Origin: JAVBSN01 sp031556525
GTDB taxonomy: Bacteria; Bacillota; Clostridia; Lachnospirales; Lachnospiraceae
Direction: 5' to 3'
Assembly (NCBI GenBank): GCA_031556525.1
Contig: JAVBSS010000002.1
Coordinates: forward strand, 124,001 to 188,000
DNA: 64,000 nucleotides
The notes beneath the pieces were generated by a model that saw only the letters and a list, made by a program, of their open reading frames with translations, did not search any database and had not been told where the DNA came from. Both the position numbers and the translations under genes were made by a program. Positions 46,775-55,036 of the stretch are shown here, in pieces. The first letter of the stretch is position 1. Each line of letters opens with the position of its first letter.

Positions 46775-47091
46775 TGAGTAAGAAGGATAAGGGCTTAATT
46801 GCTATGATGCTTGCAATAATTGTATTAATGATGCTTGTACCATTAATAGCACTTAAAGATGCAGAGTTTGGTGGCTCTGATGATTCAGGTAGTCAAGTAG
46901 TTGAAGAGATTAACGGTGAAGAATATGAGCCTTGGTTTACACCTATTATGGAAATAATAATAGATGGTGAATTGCCAGGAGAGACAGAAAGTCTGTTATT
47001 CTGTGTACAGACAGGAATAGGTGTAGGAATTATAGCATTTAATATGGGACGTTTTGTTGAGCGTAAGAAGTTAGAAGAAAAGGAAAAATAA
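46774..47091 (+). CDS. cbiN: Cobalt ECF transporter, small accessory subunit
   Basis: 105 residues; its ATG overlaps the cbiM stop (TAATG). Two membrane helices (about 8-26 and 72-92) enclose an external loop with EPWFTPI, as in CbiN. CbiN inserts a loop into CbiM and is needed for cobalt loading. The cognate T and ATPase genes (cbiQ, cbiO) lie upstream of the riboswitch instead of following here. Confidence 0.92.
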   Translation: MSKKDKGLIAMMLAIIVLMMLVPLIALKDAEFGGSDDSGSQVVEEINGEEYEPWFTPIMEIIIDGELPGETESLLFCVQTGIGVGIIAFNMGRFVERKKLEEKEK

Positions 47092-47092
47092 T

Positions 47093-47866
47093 ATGAACAG
47101 AGGAATATTGGTAGTTAGTTTTGGAACAAGTTATGATGATACGAGAGAACTGAATATAGGTGCATTAGAAAATACTTTTGCAGAAGTTTATCCTGATTAT
47201 CAAGTTATAAGAGCATTTACTAGTACCATAATAATGGACAAACTTAGAGAACGAAATATCAATATTCCAAATGTTGAAGAAGCATTAGAAGAGATGAAAG
47301 ATGCTGGTATAGAAGAGGTTATAGTTCAACCAACCCATTTAATTGCGGGTGAAGAATATGATAAGTTATGTAAACAAGCTATGAAATATAAGGATAGCTT
47401 TAATAGACTTACTATAGGAATACCACTTATGTATGGGGATGAAGATTTAGTAAGACTATCGGAATTCTATGGTAAAACATTTGAACTAGAAGAAGATGAG
47501 GCACTTGTTTTAATGGGACATGGAACAGAACATGCAATAAATACTATATATAGCAACTTGCAGGAGCAATTACTACGAGACGGATATAATCATATTCATA
47601 TTGGAACCGTTGAGGCAGAACCCACAGTAGATGAGATTATATCTAACTTACAAAACGCTAATTATAAGAAAGTAGTAATTACTCCTCTAATGCTTGTATC
47701 AGGCGACCATGCTAATAATGATATGGCAGGTGATGATATAGATAGCTGGAAGTCTAAATTAGAAGCAAGAGGATATATAGTAAGGGTTGTATTAAAAGGA
47801 ATGGGTGAGTATGAAGAGATTCGTAACATGTACCTTGAACATTTGGATATGGTAATACAATTATAG
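47093..47866 (+). CDS. cbiK: Sirohydrochlorin cobaltochelatase
   Basis: 257 residues, starting one base after cbiN. Family features: ILVVSFGTSYDDTRE at the N-terminus, QPTHLIAGEEYDKL, and the two His sites GHGTEHAINTIY (about 141-152) and VSGDHANNDMAGDD, equivalent to the catalytic His pair of Salmonella CbiK. It inserts Co2+ into sirohydrochlorin, the entry step of the anaerobic corrin route. No signal peptide, so cytoplasmic. Its placement next to cobalt import genes links supply and use of the metal. Confidence 0.94.
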   Translation: MNRGILVVSFGTSYDDTRELNIGALENTFAEVYPDYQVIRAFTSTIIMDKLRERNINIPNVEEALEEMKDAGIEEVIVQPTHLIAGEEYDKLCKQAMKYKDSFNRLTIGIPLMYGDEDLVRLSEFYGKTFELEEDEALVLMGHGTEHAINTIYSNLQEQLLRDGYNHIHIGTVEAEPTVDEIISNLQNANYKKVVITPLMLVSGDHANNDMAGDDIDSWKSKLEARGYIVRVVLKGMGEYEEIRNMYLEHLDMVIQL

Positions 47867-47878
47867 AGGAAGGTAAAT

Positions 47879-48562
47879 ATGGCAGGAATATTATATGGTG
47901 TTAGTGTAGGTCCAGGTGACCCAGAACTTATAACATTAAAGGCAGTTAGATTATTAGAAGAGTGCAGTGTTATTGCAGTTCCAAGAACTAAGGAACAAAA
48001 TACAATGGCATTATCAATTATTGAACAGACAGTTGATTTAAAAGATAAAGAGATTTTATATGTAGATTTTCTTATGTCTATGGATAAAGATTTATTAGAT
48101 GAGAGCCATAGAAATATTGCTAACACTATAACTCAATATTTAGACAAGGGAATTAATGTAGCTATGCCTAACATTGGAGATATATCTATATATTCAACAT
48201 TTTCATATATAAGGGAAAAAGTTGAGCAATTAGGATATAAGGTTGAGGTGTGTGCAGGAGTTCCTTGTTTTTGTGATATAGCAGCTAAGACAGGAATGCC
48301 ATTAGTATCAGGTAAGGAAGTGTTAATGGTTATTCCAGCGGCAAATAAGGACTTTGATAAATATACAAGTATGTCAGGAACTAAAGTAATTATGAAAAGT
48401 GGTGGCAAGCTTGAAAATGTAAAACAATATATATGTGAATCAGGTCTAGGTGAAAATGCTATTATAGCAAAGGACTGTGGACTTTCTAGTGAGAAGTTTT
48501 TAAAGGCTAACGAAGATATGGGTGATGATATCAGTTATTTTACAACTATTGTAGTTAAATAG
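47879..48562 (+). CDS. cbiL: Cobalt-factor II C20-methyltransferase
   Basis: 227 residues; GAGGAAGG before ATG. A tetrapyrrole methylase fold with N-terminal YGVSVGPGDPELITLKAVRLLEE, the loop NIGDISIYSTFSYI and ACAGVPCF-like CAGVPCFCDIAA. It methylates C20 using SAM. Length is close to the 230-residue norm. Spacing of 12 bases to cbiK and 22 to cbiD supports one operon. Confidence 0.94.
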   Translation: MAGILYGVSVGPGDPELITLKAVRLLEECSVIAVPRTKEQNTMALSIIEQTVDLKDKEILYVDFLMSMDKDLLDESHRNIANTITQYLDKGINVAMPNIGDISIYSTFSYIREKVEQLGYKVEVCAGVPCFCDIAAKTGMPLVSGKEVLMVIPAANKDFDKYTSMSGTKVIMKSGGKLENVKQYICESGLGENAIIAKDCGLSSEKFLKANEDMGDDISYFTTIVVK

Positions 48563-48584
48563 ACTATAGAAAGGCAAAGGAGCT

Positions 48585-49709
48585 ATGTTAGATAGATATG
48601 TTTACAAGAATCAGAAAAAGTTAAGATGTGGATATACAACTGGCTCATGTGCAGCAGCAGCTACTAAGGCAGCAGTAGAGATGTTATTAGGTAATACAGT
48701 AGTAGAAGTTGTAGAACTTACTACACCATCAGGGATAAAATTAGAATTAGATGTTGAAAAGGTACACAAAGATTCTGAAAAAGTAATGTGTGCAATAAGA
48801 AAAGATAGTGGAGATGATCCTGACATTACAGATGGCATATTTGTATTTTCTGGGGTTAGAAGGATTAAAAGTGAAATAGTAATTGATGGTGGTGAAGGAG
48901 TTGGACGAGTTACTAAATTAGGGCTTGATCAACCAATAGGTGAAGCAGCAATTAATTCAGTACCAAGGACTATGATTAGAGAGTCTGTAGAGGAGATATG
49001 CAATAAGTATTCATATATAGGTGGAATAGAGGTTATTATATCTATACCAGAAGGAGAAACTATTGCACAGAAGACATTTAATCCAAGGCTTGGAATAGAG
49101 GGTGGAATATCTATACTGGGAACAACAGGAATTGTTGAGCCAATGAGTGAGCAAGCATTGTTAGATACCATTGAAATAGAAATGCGACAGCAGATAGAAG
49201 AAGGAAATAAAAAATTAGTAATCACTCCAGGTAATTATGGAGCAGAGTTTATAAAAGAAAATCTAGATATTGATTTAGACAAATGTGTTAAATGCAGTAA
49301 CTATATAGGAGATTCTATAGATAAAGCAGTAGAGTTAGGATTTGATAGTCTATTACTAATAGGTCATATTGGTAAGCTAGTTAAATTAGGTTCAGGAGTT
49401 ATGAATACTCATTCCAAATATGCAGATGGAAGAATGGAAACTATAGCATCATCAGTTATATTAGCAGGTGGTAGCAGTGAACTAGCAAGAAAAGTGTTAG
49501 AGGCTAATACAACAGAAGAAGCAGTTAGTATATTAGATAAAGAAAAATATTTATCCAAGACAATGGATGTGTTAATAGATAAAATATATTATCATCTTTC
49601 CCATAGAGCAGGAGATAATATGAAAATAGATGTAATTGTATTCTCAACTAATAAAGGATTATTAGGAAATACCCAACATATAAGCAAATTGAAAAATATA
49701 CAGGGGTAG
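48585..49709 (+). CDS. cbiD: Cobalt-precorrin-5B C1-methyltransferase
   Basis: 374 residues. CbiD family signature near the N-terminus, LRCGYTTGSCAAAATKAA, followed by SGDDPDITDGIFV, GEGVGRVTKLGL and later ITPGNYGAEFIKE and LLIGHIGKLVKLGSGVMNTHSKYADGR. CbiD adds the C1 methyl after ring contraction in the anaerobic pathway. Normal length; AAGG ten bases before ATG. A 75-base gap with no evident signal separates it from cbiF. Confidence 0.95.
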   Translation: MLDRYVYKNQKKLRCGYTTGSCAAAATKAAVEMLLGNTVVEVVELTTPSGIKLELDVEKVHKDSEKVMCAIRKDSGDDPDITDGIFVFSGVRRIKSEIVIDGGEGVGRVTKLGLDQPIGEAAINSVPRTMIRESVEEICNKYSYIGGIEVIISIPEGETIAQKTFNPRLGIEGGISILGTTGIVEPMSEQALLDTIEIEMRQQIEEGNKKLVITPGNYGAEFIKENLDIDLDKCVKCSNYIGDSIDKAVELGFDSLLLIGHIGKLVKLGSGVMNTHSKYADGRMETIASSVILAGGSSELARKVLEANTTEEAVSILDKEKYLSKTMDVLIDKIYYHLSHRAGDNMKIDVIVFSTNKGLLGNTQHISKLKNIQG

Positions 49710-49784
49710 ATTTAAGAGATAGCTGGTTAAATATAGAAAGATAAATACAGAGAAATTGATTTATAGAGAAAGATAGAGGTTAGT

Positions 49785-50537
49785 ATGGTAGATTTTGTAG
49801 GAGCAGGTTCAGGAGCAGTTGATTTAATTACAGTAAGAGGAGTGAGATTATTAGAGAGTGCAGATATTATTATATATGCAGGCTCATTAGTTAATCCCAA
49901 GCTTCTTGAATATGCATCTGAAAACTGCAAAATATATAATAGTGCAACAATGAATCTGGAAGAAGTAATGACAGTTATGATAGATGGTCATGCTAAGGAC
50001 AAAAATATTGTACGTCTTCATACAGGTGATCCTAGTCTCTATGGTGCAATAAAAGAGCAGATGGATATACTAGATAAGGAAAATATTCCATATCAAGTAT
50101 GCCCAGGAGTAAGCAGTTTTTGTGGTGCGGCTGCTGCCCTTAAAACAGAATATACATTACCAGGAGTATCTCAGACTGTAATTATTACAAGAATGGAAGG
50201 ACGCACTGAAGTTCCAGAAATGGAGAAACTAAGAAGTCTAGCAACTCATGGAAGTACAATGGTATTATTTTTAAGTACAGGTTTATTAGAAGAAGCTAAG
50301 GCAGAGTTATTACAAGGCAACTATAGTGAAGAAACACCTTGTGCAATTGTATATAAGGCAACATGGGAGGATGAGAAGATTGTAAGAGGTAAGCTAAAGG
50401 ATTTACCAAGTCTTGCAGCAGATAATAATATTCGTAAGACTGCTTTAATTGTAATTGGCGATGTATTAGATTCAGATTATGAATTATCAAAATTATATGA
50501 TGCACAGTTTACTACAGAATTTAGAGAAGGCAAATAA
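49785..50537 (+). CDS. cbiF: Cobalt-precorrin-4 C11-methyltransferase
   Basis: 250 residues. Tetrapyrrole methylase with VDFVGAGSGAVDLITVRG, AGSLVNPKLL, HTGDPSLYGAIKEQM and CPGVSSFCGAAAALKTEYTLP, the pattern specific to CbiF/CobM. It transfers a SAM methyl to C11. The ribosome site (AGAGGTTAG) is modest. Nine bases separate its stop from the first candidate cbiG start. Confidence 0.95.
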   Translation: MVDFVGAGSGAVDLITVRGVRLLESADIIIYAGSLVNPKLLEYASENCKIYNSATMNLEEVMTVMIDGHAKDKNIVRLHTGDPSLYGAIKEQMDILDKENIPYQVCPGVSSFCGAAAALKTEYTLPGVSQTVIITRMEGRTEVPEMEKLRSLATHGSTMVLFLSTGLLEEAKAELLQGNYSEETPCAIVYKATWEDEKIVRGKLKDLPSLAADNNIRKTALIVIGDVLDSDYELSKLYDAQFTTEFREGK

Positions 50538-50554
50538 GGTTAAGGATGACGCAT

Positions 50555-51598
50555 ATGAACATAGCTATTATTTCATTTACTGGGAGTGGAGCAGAATTAA
50601 ATAGAGAGTTAAATGTTAAACTTAGAGAAGATTGTATAGATACGAATAGCTATGGCTTTTATAAATATCCTTACAAAGACTTAGAAGAGTTTAATGATTT
50701 AGGACAATTAGTAAGCAGTATTTTTAATAAATATGATGCCATAATATATATTAGTGCGACAGGAATTGCAGTAAGAAGTATAGCACCATTTCTTGTAGGA
50801 AAAGATGTAGACCCAGCAATTCTTGTTATAGATGATTGTGGACAGTATGTAATATCCTTGCTATCAGGTCATATAGGTGGAGCAAATGAGTTAAGTATTA
50901 AAATTGCTCATATGATAGAAGCACAGCCAATAATAACAACAGCAACAGATAATAATAATAGATTTGCAGTAGATGTATTTGCAAAAGAAAATAATCTGTA
51001 TATTTCAGATTTGAAATCAGCAAAACAAGTATCAGCAAGATTATTAAATAATGAACCAGTAGGATATATTAGCGAGTTTGATTATAAGGATGATAACCTT
51101 AAGAATCTAGTGCCTATTAGTAGAGATATGGATAGTATACCTGAGTGTGGAGTAGTTATAGGCGACAATATAGGAAGTCTATTTTCTATTACATGCAGGC
51201 TTTTACCAAAGGATATAGTTGTAGGAATAGGTTGCAAGAAGGGCAAGTCTAGTATAGACATTGAAGAATTTTTAAAAGAGGTATTAGAAGCAAATAATCT
51301 TGATATAAATAGAATTAATCTAATAGCATCTATAGATAAGAAAAAAGACGAAGTTGGAATACAAGAAACAGCAAATAAATTAGATGTTCCATTTATTACA
51401 TTTTCATCAGAAGAATTAGAACAAGTTGAAGGAGATTTTAGTACCTCACAATTTGTTATGGCAACAGTAGGTGTAGATAATGTATGTGAACGCGCTGCAA
51501 TATTAGGAAGTAAGAGCAACAAATTACTAGTTAAAAAGCAAGCTAGGGAAGGCATTACAATAGCTGTTGCAAGGAAGGAAAATGATATACATTATTGA
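50555..51598 (+). CDS. cbiG: Cobalt-precorrin-5A hydrolase
   Basis: 347 residues from the ATG at 50555; an ATG three codons earlier (50546) is equally possible. N-terminal part with AIISFTGSGAELN, ISATGIAVRSIAPFLVGKDVDPAILVID and SLLSGHIGGANELS; C-terminal CbiG/CobE domain with VVGIGCKKGKSS. It opens the delta-lactone and releases acetaldehyde. The last five codons and stop fall inside the left end of a large inverted repeat (51581-52183), so the C-terminus may have been altered by that element (inference). Confidence 0.94.
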   Translation: MNIAIISFTGSGAELNRELNVKLREDCIDTNSYGFYKYPYKDLEEFNDLGQLVSSIFNKYDAIIYISATGIAVRSIAPFLVGKDVDPAILVIDDCGQYVISLLSGHIGGANELSIKIAHMIEAQPIITTATDNNNRFAVDVFAKENNLYISDLKSAKQVSARLLNNEPVGYISEFDYKDDNLKNLVPISRDMDSIPECGVVIGDNIGSLFSITCRLLPKDIVVGIGCKKGKSSIDIEEFLKEVLEANNLDINRINLIASIDKKKDEVGIQETANKLDVPFITFSSEELEQVEGDFSTSQFVMATVGVDNVCERAAILGSKSNKLLVKKQAREGITIAVARKENDIHY

Positions 51599-52183
51599 AC
51601 ATATATAATTACTATATTATATACTACTATTATCTTTAACGGCTTCGACTTTCTATACTTTATATAAGTTTAATTTTGCTTTCTTTGATTGCAGGCACAC
51701 GAAAACGCAAAACTCGTGTAAACCTTTAATCTATTATGATTGTTGTTAACATACATGAATTGATATATAAATAATAATGTATTTTTAAAGCAAAACTATT
51801 TGCAGACTTTCTAACATACTTGCCTAAATTTATTTTAGGATTAACACACCGCTGGAAACCTGTGTGAGCAAGCTGTATAGAAAATTTGAATACACTTGAA
51901 GCGAGTTGTTGGAAGCGGTGTGAAATCAAAAATCATAAAATAAATTTATCGCAAGTATGGAAAGTCGAAACCGTTTTGCGAAAATATATTATTATTTATA
52001 TATAGCTACACAATAAAACAACAATCATATAGATTATAAGGTTACACTCAGACAGTTGCTCGGTGCCTGCTTTAAAATCAAAATCAAACTTATTAAAGTA
52101 TCACAAAAGTCTGTAGATTGTTAAAGATTAATAGTAGTATACACTATATGTTATTTATATATATGTTTAATATTGTATACATT
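51581..52183. repeat. Giant imperfect palindrome (MITE-like or long RNA hairpin)
   Basis: The gap between cbiG and cbiH is one long inverted repeat centred near 51882. Matching pairs of blocks: ends 51581-51608 with 52160-52183; TACTACTATTATCTTTAAC (51622-51640) with a near copy on the minus strand at about 52120-52139; ATGATTGTTGTT (51736-51747) with its exact complement at 52017-52028; GCAGACTTTCTAACATACTTGC (near 51802-51823) with 51951-51968; ACACCGCT (51846-51853) with AGCGGTGT (51912-51921 region). Arms are about 270 bases with an about 58-base centre. The flanks carry similar CAAGGA(A)GGAA sequences (51570-51580, 52186-52196), possibly a target duplication. No transposase frame is visible. 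Confidence 0.8.
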
Positions 52184-52198
52184 AACAAGGAGGAAAGT

Positions 52199-52927
52199 AT
52201 GTTAAACATCGTAGGTTTCGGACCAGGCGGATATGAGTATATGACAAACGAGGCTGTTAAGGCTTTAGAGGAAAGTGATTTAATTATTGGCTATACCACA
52301 TATACAGACCTTATTAAACCTTATTTTCCGGACAAGGAATATATGCAAACTCCAATGATGAAAGAGGTTGATAGGTGTAAGATAGCTATAGAAGAAAGTG
52401 CTAATAAACATGTATCCCTTGTTTGCAGTGGAGATAGTGGTATTTATGGAATGGCTAGTCTAGTGTATGAACTTATGGAAGACAAGCCAGAAGATATTAG
52501 CAAAGTAAATGTAATAGCAGGAGTAACGGCAGCGGCTAGTGGTGGCTCAGTTCTTGGAGCACCTTTATCTCATGATTTTATGACAGTAAGTCTAAGTGAT
52601 TTATTAACTCCAATTGAACTAATTAAACAAAGAATACAGGCTGGTGCAATGGGTGATATGGTTATATGTATATATAATCCATCTAGTAAGAAACGTTCAG
52701 ATTATCTTAGAATGGCATGTGACATAGTATTAGAATATAGAACAGAGTCTACAGTATGCGGATATGTAAGAAATATTGGTAGAGTAGATGAAGAAGCATA
52801 TGTAACTACGCTAGGTGAGCTAAGAAACACTCAGGTAGATATGTTTACAACAGTGTATATAGGAAATAGTAAGACAAAGAATATTAATGGTAAAATGGTA
52901 ACTCCAAGAGGATATAGAGATGTATAA
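52199..52927 (+). CDS. cbiH: Cobalt-precorrin-3 C17-methyltransferase
   Basis: 242 residues from the ATG at 52199, which has AAGGAGGAAAG upstream; the frame is open back to 52118 but that part lies in the palindrome. LNIVGFGPGGYEYMTNEA, CSGDSGIYGMASLVYELM, VIAGVTAAASGGSVLGAPLSHDF and IYNPSSKKRSDYL are typical CbiH/CobJ motifs. It methylates C17 and drives ring contraction. It overlaps cbiJ by eight bases. Expression depends on read-through of, or a promoter within, the upstream palindrome. Confidence 0.95.
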   Translation: MLNIVGFGPGGYEYMTNEAVKALEESDLIIGYTTYTDLIKPYFPDKEYMQTPMMKEVDRCKIAIEESANKHVSLVCSGDSGIYGMASLVYELMEDKPEDISKVNVIAGVTAAASGGSVLGAPLSHDFMTVSLSDLLTPIELIKQRIQAGAMGDMVICIYNPSSKKRSDYLRMACDIVLEYRTESTVCGYVRNIGRVDEEAYVTTLGELRNTQVDMFTTVYIGNSKTKNINGKMVTPRGYRDV

Positions 52928-53699
52928 GAAGGTTATACTTTTTGCTGGAACAACTGAAGGACGTATTATATATGAGTATCTACATGAAAATGACATACCT
53001 GCAATTGTATGTGTTACAACTGATTATGGGAAAAGCTTATTAGAGGCAGATAATAATATTAAAATACTAACTAAACCTATGTCTAGAGAAGATATGGAAG
53101 ATATTATAATCAAGGAATCTCCAAGTCTTGTTATAGATGCAACTCATCCTTATGCAAAGATTGCAACAGAAAATATTATAGAAGCTTGTAATAATAGGGA
53201 GACTAAATATATAAGAGTTGTTAGGGAAAGAATTAATATTGATACTTTAAATATCGAAGATAGCTCTTATGTAAGGGTAGCAAATATGGAAGAGGCTATT
53301 TCTTATTTAGAAAATACTATTGGAAATATTCTAGCAACTACAGGAAGTAAAGAATTAGAATTAATGAAAAAGTTATCTGGATATCAAGATAGAGTATATG
53401 CAAGAATACTTCCAAGTGAAGAAATGATTAATAAATGTAGAGAAATAGGTTTTGATGAAGCTCATATTATTTCACTTAAGGGGCCATTTTCAGAGGAAGA
53501 AAATTATTCTATGATTAAGGAATTTAATACGAAATATTTACTTACCAAAGAATCAGGACAAGTAGGTGGGTTTGCTGAGAAGCTTATGGCAGTAAATAGA
53601 GCAGGAATTAGGGCAGTTATTATTGATAGACCAGTTGATGAAGAAGGATACACTATAGAGCAAGTACGAGATATGTTAGGAAGAGGTCAGTATGAGTAG
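52920..53699 (+). CDS. cbiJ: Cobalt-precorrin-6A reductase
   Basis: 259 residues. Family motifs LFAGTTEGRIIYEYL at the N-terminus, VIDATHPYAKIATENI, KYIRVVRE and TTGSKELELMKKL, ILPSEEMINKC and LLTKESGQVGGFAEKL. It reduces the macrocycle using a nicotinamide cofactor. It overlaps both neighbours by eight bases, giving translational coupling cbiH-cbiJ-cbiET. Confidence 0.94.
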   Translation: MYKKVILFAGTTEGRIIYEYLHENDIPAIVCVTTDYGKSLLEADNNIKILTKPMSREDMEDIIIKESPSLVIDATHPYAKIATENIIEACNNRETKYIRVVRERINIDTLNIEDSSYVRVANMEEAISYLENTIGNILATTGSKELELMKKLSGYQDRVYARILPSEEMINKCREIGFDEAHIISLKGPFSEEENYSMIKEFNTKYLLTKESGQVGGFAEKLMAVNRAGIRAVIIDRPVDEEGYTIEQVRDMLGRGQYE

Positions 53700-54930
53700 A
53701 CAAAGAATTAGCATAGTAGGAATAGGTATGGGTACAGTACATACTATTACAAAGGGTGTAGCAGATATACTAGATAATGCTAACCTAGTAATAGGTGCTA
53801 GAAGAATGATAGAAAGTTATGGGGAGCTACCTAATAGTAATGCTAGAACAGTAATCGAATATAGTCCTGAAAAAGTGATTGATATTATTAGAGATAGTAA
53901 TGACTCTGAAATAGCAATATTAATGTCAGGAGACAGTGGCTTTTATAGTGGCACAAAGAAGTTGTTAGAACAACTAGAAGTTTACATAAAGCAAGCTGGT
54001 GACAAAGAGATTAGTTTGCATGTTGAGGCAGGTATTTCTTCTATAGCTTATTTTGCATCGCGTATTCATATGTCTTGGGAGGATGCAAAGATAATTAGTA
54101 TTCATGGAAAAGGTGCTAATTATATACCAGCAATACTTAGGAATAAGAAAACATTTATACTTACAGAAGGTAAAGTAGAAGATATATGTAATGAATTAGT
54201 TAATGCAGGACTTGGAAAGGCAACAGCTTATATAGGTAGCAGGCTTTCTTATTCTGATGAAGATATATGGACAGGAAAAGTAGAGGATTATAGTAGTAAC
54301 AATGATGCTTCACTATCAGTAATAATGATTGTTAATGAATCAGTTTCACGTACAGCTACAACAGGAATAGAAGAGGATAGATTTGTTAGGGGAAAAGTGC
54401 CAATGACAAAGAGTGAAGTTAGAGCAGTTGTAATGAGTAAGTTAGCTATTAATTTAGAAGATATAATATATGACATTGGTGCTGGAACAGGTTCTGTATC
54501 GGTAGAGATGGCAATTGCTGCCGAGAGAGGAAAAGTATATGCAGTAGAATGTAATCCGGAAGGAATAGATTTAATAAAGGAAAACAGTAAAAGATTTGGC
54601 TGTAACAATATCAGTGTTATAGAGGGAATGGCACCAGAAATAATTAAGGACTTGCCTGTACCAGATGTTGTATTTATTGGAGGAAGCAAGGGTAATCTGA
54701 CTAGTATATTGCAAGTGATAATAGATAAGAGTAATAGAGTAAGAGTTGTTATATGTGCAGTAACTATGGAGACTATGTGGGAAGCATTTAAATGTATGAA
54801 GGACATGGGATTTACTAATGTTGATGCTAGTCAAATAAATATTTCTAAGATTAATCCAGTAGGAGATTATCATATGTTTAAGGCAGAGAATCCTATATTT
54901 ATTATTGCTGGGGACTATATTAAAGAATAA
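53692..54930 (+). CDS. cbiET: Fused cobalt-precorrin-7 C5-methyltransferase / C15-methyltransferase-decarboxylase
   Basis: 412 residues, a CbiE-CbiT fusion like CobL of the aerobic pathway. CbiE half (about 1-205): SIVGIGMGTVHTITKGV, VIGARRMIESYG, LMSGDSGFYSGTK and AGISSIAYFASRI. CbiT half (about 225-412): KSEVRAVVMSKLAI, the SAM loop DIGAGTGSVSVEMA and FIGGSKGNL. It methylates C5 and C15 and decarboxylates the C12 acetate. A 106-base gap follows, holding only a small dyad (TCAATAA with TTATTGA), no clear terminator. Confidence 0.95.
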   Translation: MSRQRISIVGIGMGTVHTITKGVADILDNANLVIGARRMIESYGELPNSNARTVIEYSPEKVIDIIRDSNDSEIAILMSGDSGFYSGTKKLLEQLEVYIKQAGDKEISLHVEAGISSIAYFASRIHMSWEDAKIISIHGKGANYIPAILRNKKTFILTEGKVEDICNELVNAGLGKATAYIGSRLSYSDEDIWTGKVEDYSSNNDASLSVIMIVNESVSRTATTGIEEDRFVRGKVPMTKSEVRAVVMSKLAINLEDIIYDIGAGTGSVSVEMAIAAERGKVYAVECNPEGIDLIKENSKRFGCNNISVIEGMAPEIIKDLPVPDVVFIGGSKGNLTSILQVIIDKSNRVRVVICAVTMETMWEAFKCMKDMGFTNVDASQINISKINPVGDYHMFKAENPIFIIAGDYIKE

Positions 54931-55036
54931 TGAAATATTACTATAAGAAAAATAATTTGTTATTTCAATAAGCTAGACAGTTATTATTGAGAATGTACAT
55001 TATGTTAACTAACAGAGTGACGAGAAAGGAAAAGTC

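Noticed and set aside
51726..51929. 67-residue minus-strand open frame inside the palindrome
   Set aside because: No ribosome site and no transposase motif; structure of the inverted repeat explains the sequence better.
52030..52080. Second cobalamin riboswitch before cbiH (GTGCCTGC sequence)
   Set aside because: No B12 box or conserved core; the segment is part of the right arm of the palindrome.
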